Source of the DNA: DAOUGC01 sp034429695
GTDB taxonomy: Bacteria; Chloroflexota; Anaerolineae; Anaerolineales; Anaerolineaceae
NCBI GenBank assembly: GCA_034429695.1
Contig: DAOUGC010000078.1
Location: forward strand, 1 to 9,810
Length of the DNA: 9,810 nt
Reading direction: 5' to 3'
Below are positions 1 through 7,177 of the stretch, one piece after another. The notes beneath the pieces are model-generated. The model was not told the DNA's origin, ran no database searches, and was given only the letters and a program-made list of their open reading frames with translations. Every line of letters starts with the position of its first letter. The stretch's first letter is position 1. Position numbers and translations under genes: made by a program.

Positions 1-2
1 CT

Positions 3-1892
3 GTCTGCCTGATCGCATGTCAGCCCCAGGCCCACCCCCCCGCTTCCACAGTCACCCCAGTAGCGGTTGAACTTACCCTCACTAAGGCGCCTGCCAGCCC
101 GACCCTGATTCCAACACCCGCTCCACTGGCTTTAACAGGGAACATGCAGTTCACCCTGTTTCCCATGCCAGACAACAGCATCCTGCCGCAGACTGGCGAT
201 CAAGCAGTGAAAAGCGTATACCAGGACCCCGGTGCGGTGGTGTATCACGACGGCCTGTTTCACATGTTCTTCAACACGTCCAACGACTATCCCCCATCGC
301 TGGTCAACATTCACTACGCCTCATCACCGGATGGCTATAATTGGATCGTTCATTCCACTGAATCGATAATCCCGGAAGCGGATTTCCCCTACCCTGTGCA
401 TTCCTTCCTGGCCGCCGCTGCACTGGTCAAGGATGACGGTACCTGGATGCTGTACTTTTACACCCGCGATGATTCCACCGGCACGCCGCCCTCGCGCATC
501 GGCATGGCCACCGCAGACAATCCAATGGGGCCATGGAAAGTCAAATCCCAGCCGGTGCTCGCCCCTGACCCTGATAGCTGGGACGCCACCGCCCTGCAAC
601 GCCCCGATGTGGTTTTCCACAATGGGCTGTATTATCTTTACTATATCGGCATTGGAGCCGGTAATCCGAACGGCATGATCGGTTTGGCAACCTCGGTGGA
701 TGGTGTGCACTGGGTGAAGTACAACGATCCAGACACGGTTGACGCAGCTTTTGCGCTCAGTGACCCGGTCTTCCGCCAGGCTGATACCGGTTTGGGGGAG
801 GTCAAACTCAAGTACCCGCGCGTGCGACCCACCCCTGACGGCTGGTTGATGTTCTTCCACGCCAATGGTGGCAGTCTGTCTGCCGGAGAAGTGCATGTGG
901 CCAGTTCAACAGACGGCATTCACTGGCAGGTCGCTCAGAGTAAATCGGTGTTCGGTCCCCAGAATACACGTGACCACCAGTTCAGCAACATCTTCATGCC
1001 GAATTTTGTCCGGCTGGGCGATACCTGGTACATGTTCATCGAGTTGACCCACGGCTCGCACACCTTTGTCAACCTGGGAACCTGGACGGGCACGTTCCAG
1101 CCTGAGCAATCATCTGCGGCCGCCGCCCTGCCTGATCCTGCGCTGGACGTTGAACGGCTGGATGGACTGCAGATACCCATGCGGCTGGTTCCGGCCGGGT
1201 TGTTCTGGATGGGTAACGAACAAGGCGGAAACGGTCCGGTGCACCCTGTGCAGCTCTCAGATTTCTACATCGACCAGTATGAGGTGAGCAATGCGCTGTT
1301 TGCCGCATTCCTGAATGAACAGGGTAATCAGCAAGAAGGCGGCATGACCTGGCTGGATGACAGTTCCAACGGAGAGGGTTATCTGCACCAGGTGAATGGG
1401 GTGTGGACGCCTGACGCCGGGTACGAAGACCACCCTGTGGTGGAGGTCACCTGGTACGGAGCCAATGCTTTCTGCGCATGGCGCGGCGCCCGCCTGCCCA
1501 CCGAAGCAGAGTGGGAAAAAGCCGCCCGCGGGCAGGATGGACGCACCTACCCATGGGGAGATGAACTGGACTGCGACCATGCCAATTACAAGGATTGCGG
1601 GCTGGAAAACACCCTGCCGGTTGACAGCCACCCCCATGCGCTCAGTCCGTCTGGCGTATATAACCTGGCTGGGAATGTCTCAGAGTGGACCGCCGATTGG
1701 AGCGCTGTCTACCCGTACGGGCTGGTGCTTGACCCCGGCGTCCCTGACCTGCCATATGGTGGTGCGCGCATCGTGCGCGGCGGCTCGTGGTTCAGCACCG
1801 GCGAGTATGTGCGCGCATTCCACCGCAATAAAGAATTCTCTCCCACATCATCTTTTTCCAACCTTGGATTCCGCTGCGCCGGCAACCCATGA
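3..1892 (+). CDS. Lipoprotein with beta-propeller glycosidase-like domain fused to FGE-sulfatase-like domain (5' end outside window)
   Basis: The reading frame is open from the left edge, so the gene starts upstream. An ATG at 144 exists but is probably internal: the codons before it read V-C-L-I-A-C, a lipobox whose Cys (18-20) would be lipidated, followed by a Pro/Thr-rich linker typical of surface lipoproteins. Roughly 200-1100 encodes propeller blades with recurring S-x-DG-x-x-W and YYLYY-type strands, as in GH43/GH32/GH130-like five-bladed propellers; I cannot assign catalytic acids. From about 1170 to the stop lies a PF03781 (FGE/SUMF1-like) domain, with RLPTEAEWEKAARG, YPWGDELD, GVYNLAGNVSEW, RIVRGGSW and NLGFRCA. 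Both active-site cysteines of true FGE (GGS-x-x-C-x4-C) are replaced, by Ser and Val, so sulfatase activation is unlikely; binding or another role is more plausible. The likely location is the outer cell surface, in carbohydrate handling (inference). A terminator follows the gene. Confidence 0.88.
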   Translation, partial: VCLIACQPQAHPPASTVTPVAVELTLTKAPASPTLIPTPAPLALTGNMQFTLFPMPDNSILPQTGDQAVKSVYQDPGAVVYHDGLFHMFFNTSNDYPPSLVNIHYASSPDGYNWIVHSTESIIPEADFPYPVHSFLAAAALVKDDGTWMLYFYTRDDSTGTPPSRIGMATADNPMGPWKVKSQPVLAPDPDSWDATALQRPDVVFHNGLYYLYYIGIGAGNPNGMIGLATSVDGVHWVKYNDPDTVDAAFALSDPVFRQADTGLGEVKLKYPRVRPTPDGWLMFFHANGGSLSAGEVHVASSTDGIHWQVAQSKSVFGPQNTRDHQFSNIFMPNFVRLGDTWYMFIELTHGSHTFVNLGTWTGTFQPEQSSAAAALPDPALDVERLDGLQIPMRLVPAGLFWMGNEQGGNGPVHPVQLSDFYIDQYEVSNALFAAFLNEQGNQQEGGMTWLDDSSNGEGYLHQVNGVWTPDAGYEDHPVVEVTWYGANAFCAWRGARLPTEAEWEKAARGQDGRTYPWGDELDCDHANYKDCGLENTLPVDSHPHALSPSGVYNLAGNVSEWTADWSAVYPYGLVLDPGVPDLPYGGARIVRGGSWFSTGEYVRAFHRNKEFSPTSSFSNLGFRCAGNP

Positions 1893-1948
1893 CAGCGCCG
1901 TCCCCCACACGCTGATCAGCCGCCGCAGTTGCGATTCACCCCCCTCTA

Positions 1949-1986
1949 CACACCCCACACCTCTCCCCGTGGGGTGTGGTTTTTTT
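1949..1986 (+). terminator. Rho-independent terminator of the lipoprotein gene
   Basis: A perfect 10-bp stem (CACACCCCAC at 1949-1958 pairing with GTGGGGTGTG at 1969-1978) with a 10-nt loop is followed by seven T residues at 1980-1986. It lies 56 bp after the lipoprotein stop and just before the end of the convergent gene. There is no matching A-run on its left side, so it should act only on rightward transcripts. Confidence 0.9.
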
Positions 1987-1990
1987 GTCA

Positions 1991-2971
1991 TCAAGCCGTA
2001 CCGGGGTCCTGAAGGTTGTGATCACCATGCCTGGCTGCCTGTCTCAACCGCTCGTAACTGGCATTACTGAACGGGCATAACTTGATGCACAACGTACAGC
2101 CGAGATCATTCGAAAATGGCATGGCGCATTTGGTGTGGTCAATGTACACTGGACCGCCATCCGCCAGAGTGATCGCGCTCGGATGGATTGCCCCAGCCGG
2201 ACATTTTTGAATGCACACATTGCAGCTCTCGCAATAATCCCGCACCCAGGCGTGGGGGTTCTCCTGCGAAAACGGCAGGTTTTCGATATCGGTGTACACA
2301 GCCGCCAGGCGCACACGCGGACCGCTGTGGCGGGTGATCAGCATGCCGTTTTTCCCTGATACACCCAACCCGGCATCGATAGCCAGCGGGACGTAGTTCA
2401 CATCGCCACCCACTGCCGGACCGGCGTGTGCGTTGTATCCGTTCTGCCGCAGGAAATCGGCTATCTTGTTCACGATCACCCCGACCTCGTAATAGGTGCG
2501 CCAGATTTCGATGTAGGATGGCAGCGAAGGCGCCTGGCGGATTTTGTCCCGATCCATTTCGATCGTAAACACAATTGCATTGGGGAACAGGATGCGAAAC
2601 CCCCGAAAGATGTAATGCGGGTTGACCACGGTGTAGCCGATCTCGGCAATTCCAAGGCTTTTTGCGTAGGTTTCAAGTTCGCTCAGGGTGTGCGGGTCAA
2701 TCGTTTTCCTGCTGCTGTATGGGTTTTGACGGATGCTGCTGGCGCTTTTCCACATTTCGCGAACGGCGCCGGTCAGGTACTGGCGAATGGGACGCATATG
2801 TTTAAAGCGCGCAGTAATGCTGCCATAATCCAGCACCACCAGGGGTACCAGCAAGGGCTGGCGTGCTTCCGGACGGCTTGCCACCGGTTGATCCTGCGGG
2901 CGCAGGTATGGCTCGATGGTCAGCATGGGCGGCGCTTTGCGGATTCTTTCAGAGAGCAGAAATCTTTTCAT
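1991..2971 (-). CDS. QueG/reductive-dehalogenase-like 4Fe-4S protein, paralogue B
   Basis: A 326-residue protein with two ferredoxin-type motifs: C247-x2-C-x2-C-x3-CP and C282-x9-C-x2-C-x3-CP. Upstream of them, residues 199-228 read DAGLGVSGKNGML then GPRVRLAAVYTDI, which resembles the segment just before the clusters in RdhA reductive dehalogenases and, more distantly, in epoxyqueuosine reductase QueG; both families use a cobalamin cofactor. There is no twin-arginine signal, no transmembrane helix and no RdhB-like anchor gene, so the protein should be cytoplasmic. The ATG start is well supported: AAAAGGAG (2980-2987 complement) lies 8 nt upstream and overlaps the last codons of the preceding gene, whose stop is 5 bp away. 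The two genes therefore form a translationally close operon. The substrate is unknown. QueG itself is unlikely, because the second-cluster spacing and the GPRVRL segment fit RdhA-like proteins better. Confidence 0.82.
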   Translation of the reverse strand: MKRFLLSERIRKAPPMLTIEPYLRPQDQPVASRPEARQPLLVPLVVLDYGSITARFKHMRPIRQYLTGAVREMWKSASSIRQNPYSSRKTIDPHTLSELETYAKSLGIAEIGYTVVNPHYIFRGFRILFPNAIVFTIEMDRDKIRQAPSLPSYIEIWRTYYEVGVIVNKIADFLRQNGYNAHAGPAVGGDVNYVPLAIDAGLGVSGKNGMLITRHSGPRVRLAAVYTDIENLPFSQENPHAWVRDYCESCNVCIQKCPAGAIHPSAITLADGGPVYIDHTKCAMPFSNDLGCTLCIKLCPFSNASYERLRQAARHGDHNLQDPGTA

Positions 2972-2976
2972 TTGGA

Positions 2977-4029
2977 TTACTCCTTTTCACCAGCAGGCAA
3001 AACCGCATCACGTCCCACCGGAATCCGGTACTTTGGCGCATTCGGGTTGCCTTTGAAGCGCATTCTGACCTTTTCGTAACCCTGCTCACTGAACGGGCAT
3101 TTTGCCAGGCAAATTGCACACCCGAATTCCTGGTTAAAATAGTCCCGGCAGGCAGCGTGATCGATGCATTGCATGCCGCCATCGCCGCGTGGAAGGGGGT
3201 GCTCATAAATTGCCTGAACCGGGCATCCGCGTATGCACTTTTTACATTTTGCACAGAAATCACGCACCCACACATGTTCATTCCCGGTCCTGACCGGCAA
3301 ATTGGTGATATTGGTGTAAATGGTGTTGATGCGTACTCGAGCGCCCTCATTGGGGGTAATCAACATCCCGTGATAACCAATTGCCCCCAACCCGGCGACT
3401 TCAGCAATGTGGGGATAATCGGTCAACCCACCCAGGGCTGTACCGGGGTAAGCTGCGAACCCATTCCGGCGCATGAAACCGGCCAGCCGGTTGCAAATAC
3501 GCGCCAGATTGCCATATCCTTTGGCAACTTCGCGCATGGCGGCAAAGCTCGGCGCTGTGCCGATATTGTCCTGAGCCATCTCCACCGTGATGACCACCGC
3601 ATATTCGTGGGGAATCCCCTTGTGCTGGAAGATGGCATTACGCGGCACCCGCACAAAACGAATATCAGCAGCGCCCGCTGTCCTGGCCATGTTTTCGAGG
3701 TCAGCCAGAAATTGTGGCGTTGCCTCCGTCTTGCCAATCTCATATTTGCCGTTATACATACTCGCGCTCTGGCTCATGCGCACCCGCAATGGAATCATGA
3801 CAGACAGGAAGGAAATAATCTGGCCCAGAGAAAAGCGTGCCATACTCGTCTGGTCAAACGTCAGGTGCGGGCTGTCAAAGGGGCTGCGCGGTTTTGCGCA
3901 AACATCGGGTTCAACGAGCGTATGTAAGTTACGCAGTTCCCGATCCATCGCTTCGAGCATGCGATCCAGTGACGGCTTTTCACCGGCCACGGCCATCATG
4001 GCTTTAAGTATGGTTCGAATGAGGGTCAT
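2977..4029 (-). CDS. QueG/reductive-dehalogenase-like 4Fe-4S protein, paralogue A
   Basis: A 350-residue protein and the first gene of the two-gene operon. Its cysteine motifs (C259, C262, C265, C269; C294, C304, C307, C311) have exactly the same spacing as in the downstream paralogue. The preceding segment, AGLGAIGYHGMLITP then GARVRINTIYTN, is the same module. Tandem duplication followed by divergence is the simple explanation. I chose the ATG at 4029 because GGAGG (4034-4038 complement) stands 4 nt before it; a TTG eight codons upstream (4053) has no ribosome site and would lie inside the operator region. There is no Tat signal and no membrane anchor. The gene is driven by a near-consensus promoter overlapping candidate operator repeats and is divergent from a TetR-type gene, so it is probably repressed until an inducer appears (inference). 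Function beyond a redox Fe-S, probably corrinoid-dependent, reductase is not visible. Confidence 0.82.
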   Translation of the reverse strand: MTLIRTILKAMMAVAGEKPSLDRMLEAMDRELRNLHTLVEPDVCAKPRSPFDSPHLTFDQTSMARFSLGQIISFLSVMIPLRVRMSQSASMYNGKYEIGKTEATPQFLADLENMARTAGAADIRFVRVPRNAIFQHKGIPHEYAVVITVEMAQDNIGTAPSFAAMREVAKGYGNLARICNRLAGFMRRNGFAAYPGTALGGLTDYPHIAEVAGLGAIGYHGMLITPNEGARVRINTIYTNITNLPVRTGNEHVWVRDFCAKCKKCIRGCPVQAIYEHPLPRGDGGMQCIDHAACRDYFNQEFGCAICLAKCPFSEQGYEKVRMRFKGNPNAPKYRIPVGRDAVLPAGEKE

Positions 4030-4040
4030 GCTGCCTCCAT

Positions 4041-4095
4041 CTAATGTAAGCAATCACTAACATTAGTATACAGCCATATTTATTGTTAGTCAATA
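4041..4095. promoter_or_regulatory. Candidate TetR operator region (inverted repeats between divergent genes)
   Basis: The divergent gap holds nested symmetry. ACTAA-CA-TTAGT is a 12-bp palindrome at 4056-4067. CTAATGT (4041-4047) and ACATTAG (4060-4066) form a wider inverted pair. TATTG (4081-4085) and CAATA (4091-4095) flank TTAGT. The element GTTAGTGATTG on the - strand (4051-4061) and its relative GTTAGTCAATA on the + strand (4085-4095) face each other. One group overlaps the -10 of the reductase operon and the other overlaps both -35 boxes, so one bound regulator could control both directions. That the neighbouring TetR protein binds here is inferred from position. Confidence 0.65.
4065..4093 (-). 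promoter_or_regulatory. Sigma-70 promoter of the reductase-like operon
   Basis: On the - strand, TTGACT (complement of 4088-4093) and TATACT (complement of 4065-4070) are separated by exactly 17 bp, each with one mismatch to consensus. The predicted start lies near 4058, leaving a leader of about 30 nt before the ATG at 4029 with its GGAGG site. Confidence 0.8.
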
Positions 4096-4112
4096 CATAC
4101 AAATGCTATAAT
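4083..4112 (+). promoter_or_regulatory. Sigma-70 promoter of the TetR-type regulator
   Basis: A perfect TATAAT at 4107-4112 is preceded by TGC, forming an extended -10, and by TTGTTA at 4083-4088 with an 18-bp spacer. The -35 box shares bases with the -35 of the opposite promoter, so the two should compete or be co-repressed. The transcript would start close to the GGGAG ribosome site at 4119-4123. Confidence 0.72.
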
Positions 4113-4129
4113 CAACCCGGGAGCCGGTG

Positions 4130-4702
4130 ATGCCAAAAATCATTGAAGATATGCAAATTTATCAGGCCGTGATGGAAGTTGTTGTTGCGCGTGGTTATGC
4201 TGGAGCCACCACCCGCCAGATTGCCGATGCGGCCGGGGTCAGCGAAGTAACCCTGTTTCGCAAATTTGGCAGCAAAGCCGGGCTGATCAAACGCACGATC
4301 AGCTCTTTGGTCGAACTCAGTGAATTTGAATCAGCAACCCGTTACACGGGGGATATTCACGCCGACCTGTTACGGGTATTGCAGGCATACCGTGTGGGGG
4401 TAATTCAGAACGAACACTTCTTCTTTGTATTATTTGCCGAACTCAGCCGCAACCCCGAGCTGGCTGATTCCTTCAACCAACCGCTGGGCCTGTTCGAGTC
4501 CATCGGTGAACTCATCAGGCGCTACCAGGCTGATGGGGTGCTGAAACCCGAACCGCCCTTGCACAGTGTGGCTTCGTTGCTGGGCCCGTTGATTTACTTC
4601 TCCATGATCTCCCGCTCAGCCGGGGAAGGGTTCACGCCGGCGATGGACCTGGAAGCTCATGTGCAATACTTTCTGGAGGGACGGGCTTCAACCGCTTCCT
4701 AG
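4130..4702 (+). CDS. TetR/AcrR-family transcriptional regulator
   Basis: A 190-residue protein with the usual TetR size and layout. The N-terminal helix-turn-helix (about residues 8-50) reads GYAGATTRQIADAAGVSEVT then LFRKFGSKAGLI, which matches the family recognition-helix signature closely. The C-terminal 130 residues are helical ligand-binding and dimerisation sequence with no assignable ligand. I chose the ATG at 4130 because GGGAG lies 6 nt upstream; an in-frame GTG directly before it is possible but too close to the ribosome site. The gene is divergent from the two Fe-S reductase-like genes and shares their operator region, so autoregulation and repression of that operon is the likely role. 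Confidence 0.93.
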   Translation: MPKIIEDMQIYQAVMEVVVARGYAGATTRQIADAAGVSEVTLFRKFGSKAGLIKRTISSLVELSEFESATRYTGDIHADLLRVLQAYRVGVIQNEHFFFVLFAELSRNPELADSFNQPLGLFESIGELIRRYQADGVLKPEPPLHSVASLLGPLIYFSMISRSAGEGFTPAMDLEAHVQYFLEGRASTAS

Positions 4703-4755
4703 CTTTCACAACCGGGCTGGCGTTCCAAAAAATATTCAGGCATACCCGTGCGGTA

Positions 4756-5550
4756 CTATTCCTCCCAGTACCACACTGGATAATCCGATTCGGCTTTGAA
4801 GCCCAGTTTGCCTGCCAGTGCGATGGAAGGCTCATTTTCCCAGAAGCATTCCCAGTTTGGCTGCAGACTGCGTACCAGGCATTCTTCAATGAACGCACCA
4901 GCTGTCAGAACTGCCAGTCCCCGACGCCGATACCTTTCATCCGTGTGCACATCGATTTCAAGATGCGTGCTGCTGGCAAAGACACTATAACAGACACTGG
5001 CGATTACATCGCCGTCCATCAAGGCGAAACCAAGGCCATTTTGCAGGAAGAGTTCCACGGAAACCCAACTGGCAAGGATTCCAATCTCTTCTGCAAGTGT
5101 TCCATCCACAGGTTTGAGAAGGAATCCTTGGGGAATGCCCTCCACACTGTCATTCTGGATTGCATGCTGAATGTGGTCAAAAACAAATGGGCGACGGTAT
5201 ATTTCAATGGCACCACGCCCCGGGAGCAGTTCATCGAGATGATCCTTCCAGTGATGGTCAGAAGGGACCAGGATAAACCCGGTCTCCCCCAAGGCTCGTG
5301 AAGCTGGCACAAATGTTTCAGTCAGGGTTTGGCGGATATCTGTCAAATTTCCGGCCAGTTTCGAGTCGCCGGCCAGAAAAAAATAACCCACCGATGACCA
5401 GATCAAGGCAACCTGCGGGTTTTCTCGTTGGTCAACAAAAACACGCCCTGGGTTGAATCCTCCACATATAGCGTGGGGCAGCACCTTTTGCCTGATTCCT
5501 GACAGCAAAGGCAGGACACGTTCAAATTCTGTTATGGCAAGTTCGATCAT
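4756..5550 (-). CDS. GNAT-family N-acetyltransferase (ZmaR-like)
   Basis: A 264-residue protein resembling the PF12746 group of two-part GNAT enzymes (zwittermicin-resistance ZmaR type). The N-terminal half (1-130) is a family-specific, GNAT-fold-like domain. The C-terminal half carries the acetyl-CoA-binding motif A at about residues 199-213 (DVHTDERYRRRGLA), then an aromatic W-x-C-F-W-E-N segment at 233-240 and LAGKLGF at 245-251, typical of the C-terminal strand and helix of this family. The start is the ATG at 5550; its ribosome site is weak. It is the last of three - strand genes, about 70 bp after the DJ-1 gene. The acceptor substrate is unknown. It converges on the TetR gene, and I see no convincing terminator in the 53-bp gap. 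Confidence 0.85.
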   Translation of the reverse strand: MIELAITEFERVLPLLSGIRQKVLPHAICGGFNPGRVFVDQRENPQVALIWSSVGYFFLAGDSKLAGNLTDIRQTLTETFVPASRALGETGFILVPSDHHWKDHLDELLPGRGAIEIYRRPFVFDHIQHAIQNDSVEGIPQGFLLKPVDGTLAEEIGILASWVSVELFLQNGLGFALMDGDVIASVCYSVFASSTHLEIDVHTDERYRRRGLAVLTAGAFIEECLVRSLQPNWECFWENEPSIALAGKLGFKAESDYPVWYWEE

Positions 5551-5618
5551 GGATTATCTTTTCTGGTGTATTGGTCACGCAATTCAGTAGCCGAGAAATA
5601 ACGGGGCGTCATTTTTGC

Positions 5619-6182
5619 TTAACGAACATTCCTGAAGAACCTCAAACCCTTTTGATACACCTGTTCTCCGACAGTCACTCCCATCTGGCGGGACAGTTCG
5701 AGAGCGAACTCAACGTAGGCGCGTCCCTGGGCGGTGATGAAATTACCATCCACGACGACCTGCTCATCCGACAACAACGTATCGGTGAAATATGCATATT
5801 CCTGCATGCCCGGTTTTTCACCCTCTGTACCACCGGTGCATTTCCTGCCCTTGAGCAAACCCATTCCAGCCAGCGCCTCGGCGCCACCACAGATGCCCGC
5901 CACTTTTCGATCCATGGCAATCATCTTTTCCAAAAAATTCTTCAACTCCAGACTGTTCACCAGCCTGGCTGGGTCACCACCGGGAATAACCAGCAGATCA
6001 ATTGAATCCACAGACACATCACTCAGCACCTGATCAACACAGAACCTCTGACCTTCTGCGCTTTTGTACTCCCGGCTTTCCAGAGCCACTGCCATGATCT
6101 GATGTTGCTGATGAAAGAGCAAACCCACCAGGACAATTTCAAATTCCACAAAGTCATCGTAATAGAATAATGCGATATTCAT
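5619..6182 (-). CDS. DJ-1/PfpI-family protein
   Basis: A 187-residue single-domain protein. The N-terminus (MNIALFYYDDFVEFEIV) is the first strand and helix of the DJ-1/PfpI fold with its conserved acidic residue. LLVIPGGDPA (64-73) is the oxyanion-side loop, and GICGGAEALA (96-105) is the nucleophile elbow with Cys98. KGRKCTGG and NFITAQGRA complete the family pattern. Members act as deglycases or hydrolases, chaperones or regulators; this short form has no AraC-like DNA-binding domain. I start at the ATG at 6182 because it begins at the conserved first strand. A GTG at 6230 would add 16 residues with no family match. Both have weak ribosome sites. It sits between a methyltransferase and an acetyltransferase on the same strand. 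Confidence 0.87.
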   Translation of the reverse strand: MNIALFYYDDFVEFEIVLVGLLFHQQHQIMAVALESREYKSAEGQRFCVDQVLSDVSVDSIDLLVIPGGDPARLVNSLELKNFLEKMIAMDRKVAGICGGAEALAGMGLLKGRKCTGGTEGEKPGMQEYAYFTDTLLSDEQVVVDGNFITAQGRAYVEFALELSRQMGVTVGEQVYQKGLRFFRNVR

Positions 6183-6250
6183 GATTCTTCGCAGCGAGAC
6201 GGTGAATGCCGCGCTCCTCTGGTTGATCACCTATCCAAAAAGAAGATGGT

Positions 6251-6964
6251 TCAGGCTTGTTTCTTCCGGCCAAGTGCCACCAGGGTGGTGGCACTGTGAA
6301 AACCGATCTCCTGCACCCGCCGGCGCAATTCAACCCCGCGCGCTTGCAGGTGGGCATGCCCATCAGCGCGCTGAATGTAGCGTTCAAAAACCGGCTCCAG
6401 CTCAGCAGCCAGGTCAGGATGTCTGGGATCTTCAGATAGATCGGCCAGGTCGAACAGAGCCAGATCCCCCAGCCCCAGCGCCTCCACCAACCCCACCAGA
6501 TCCTGCCGCGGGTGGGTCTCGCGGTGCACCACCCCGTTCAGACTATCCACCGCCGCCCACCAGTGATGCAGATGCACGTGCGTCATCTGCGTTTCGGTCT
6601 GCCCGTCGCAATACATCTCTGAGACCAGCATATGCCCACCGGGGCGCAACACGCGCAGCATCTCCTGCAGGACGGGCTGCGGGTCTTCAAAGTGGTGCAG
6701 CGAGTTCGAAATGCAAACCAGGTCGAAGGATTCAGAGGGATAACCCAGGTGGGCAGCATCCCCCGGCTCAAAACGGACATTGGGCTGGTCTTTGAAGGCG
6801 GCGGCAAAAGCGGCGGCGGCGCGTTCATTGTTATCCACCCCGATAATTTCAGTGAAACCGGGCAGGCCTTCCAGCAGGAAATGAATAAAGCTCCCCCCGC
6901 CTGTGGCAAGGTCGAGTACGCGTCCGCCGGGCAACTGCCCGAGAATGTCTTTGGGTGTCAGCAT
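6251..6964 (-). CDS. Class I SAM-dependent methyltransferase
   Basis: A 237-residue protein with a Methyltransf_11-like core. Motif I is VLDLATGGGSF (about 16-26), followed by the acidic strand end GVDNNE, the motif II region FDLVCISNSLHHF, and LRVLRPGGHMLVSEMY (motif III). A His-rich segment THVHLHHWW follows. The closest general resemblance is to UbiE/arsenite-type small-molecule methyltransferases, but no substrate can be assigned. I chose the ATG at 6964 because GGGAG lies 4 nt upstream; an in-frame ATG at 7030 would add 22 residues without a ribosome site. It is the first of three - strand genes with gaps of about 70 bp, so shared transcription with the DJ-1 and GNAT genes is possible but unproven. 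Confidence 0.87.
   Translation of the reverse strand: MLTPKDILGQLPGGRVLDLATGGGSFIHFLLEGLPGFTEIIGVDNNERAAAAFAAAFKDQPNVRFEPGDAAHLGYPSESFDLVCISNSLHHFEDPQPVLQEMLRVLRPGGHMLVSEMYCDGQTETQMTHVHLHHWWAAVDSLNGVVHRETHPRQDLVGLVEALGLGDLALFDLADLSEDPRHPDLAAELEPVFERYIQRADGHAHLQARGVELRRRVQEIGFHSATTLVALGRKKQA
6273..6295 (-). other. Perfect hairpin inside the 3' end of the methyltransferase gene
   Basis: AGTGCCACCA (6273-6282) and TGGTGGCACT (6286-6295) form a perfect 10-bp stem with a GGG loop, inside the last codons of the gene. No T-run follows directly; the nearest on the - strand is about 35 nt downstream (CTTCTTTTTGG). It could shield the mRNA 3' end or reduce read-through, but coding constraint alone might produce it. 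Confidence 0.5.
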
Positions 6965-7126
6965 GGTTCTCCCTGATGCGCAAGGTGCGCGAAATGTGTG
7001 TATATAATTATCACCCTGTTCGGCTGCCATGACACACCGAATTTTGGTGAATGTTTTCTAATGTGAGAGCAACTGCTGCCACCCCGCACTGCTTATCCCT
7101 GCCAACCACGGCCGTGACAGGTGGAC

Positions 7127-7132
7127 TATAAT
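7127..7132 (+). promoter_or_regulatory. Possible -10 box upstream of the Pr6Pr gene
   Basis: A perfect TATAAT lies 45 bp before the chosen ATG. No convincing -35 is found 16-18 bp upstream, so this is only a candidate. The rest of the 213-bp divergent gap (6965-7177) shows an AT-rich patch at 7001-7012 but no clear second promoter. Confidence 0.4.
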
Positions 7133-7177
7133 GACAATTGTTCCTGCATCAACATCCGGGGTCTCGCGAGGCGCACA

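Noticed and set aside
1150..1892. Formylglycine-generating sulfatase-activating enzyme
   Set aside because: Both catalytic cysteines are missing and no sulfatase gene is nearby.
1396..2070. A 224-codon + strand frame overlapping the FGE-like domain
   Set aside because: It is out of frame with a domain rich in family motifs and runs straight through the terminator at 1949-1986.
2426..3927. Long + strand open frames (2426-3079 and 2863-3927) opposite the two Fe-S reductase-like genes
   Set aside because: They are antisense to genes with clear motifs and matching ribosome sites, lack ribosome sites and resemble no family; they result from the codon composition of the real genes.
1991..4029. 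Calling the paired genes bona fide respiratory reductive dehalogenases or queG
   Set aside because: There is no Tat signal and no RdhB anchor for the first reading, and the cluster spacing and GPRVRL-type segment do not fit QueG well. Only a family-level call is supported.
4703..4755. A bidirectional terminator between the TetR and GNAT genes
   Set aside because: The only hairpin (near 4747-4775) has a mismatch and lies well away from the A/T run at 4729-4734, so it is not convincing.
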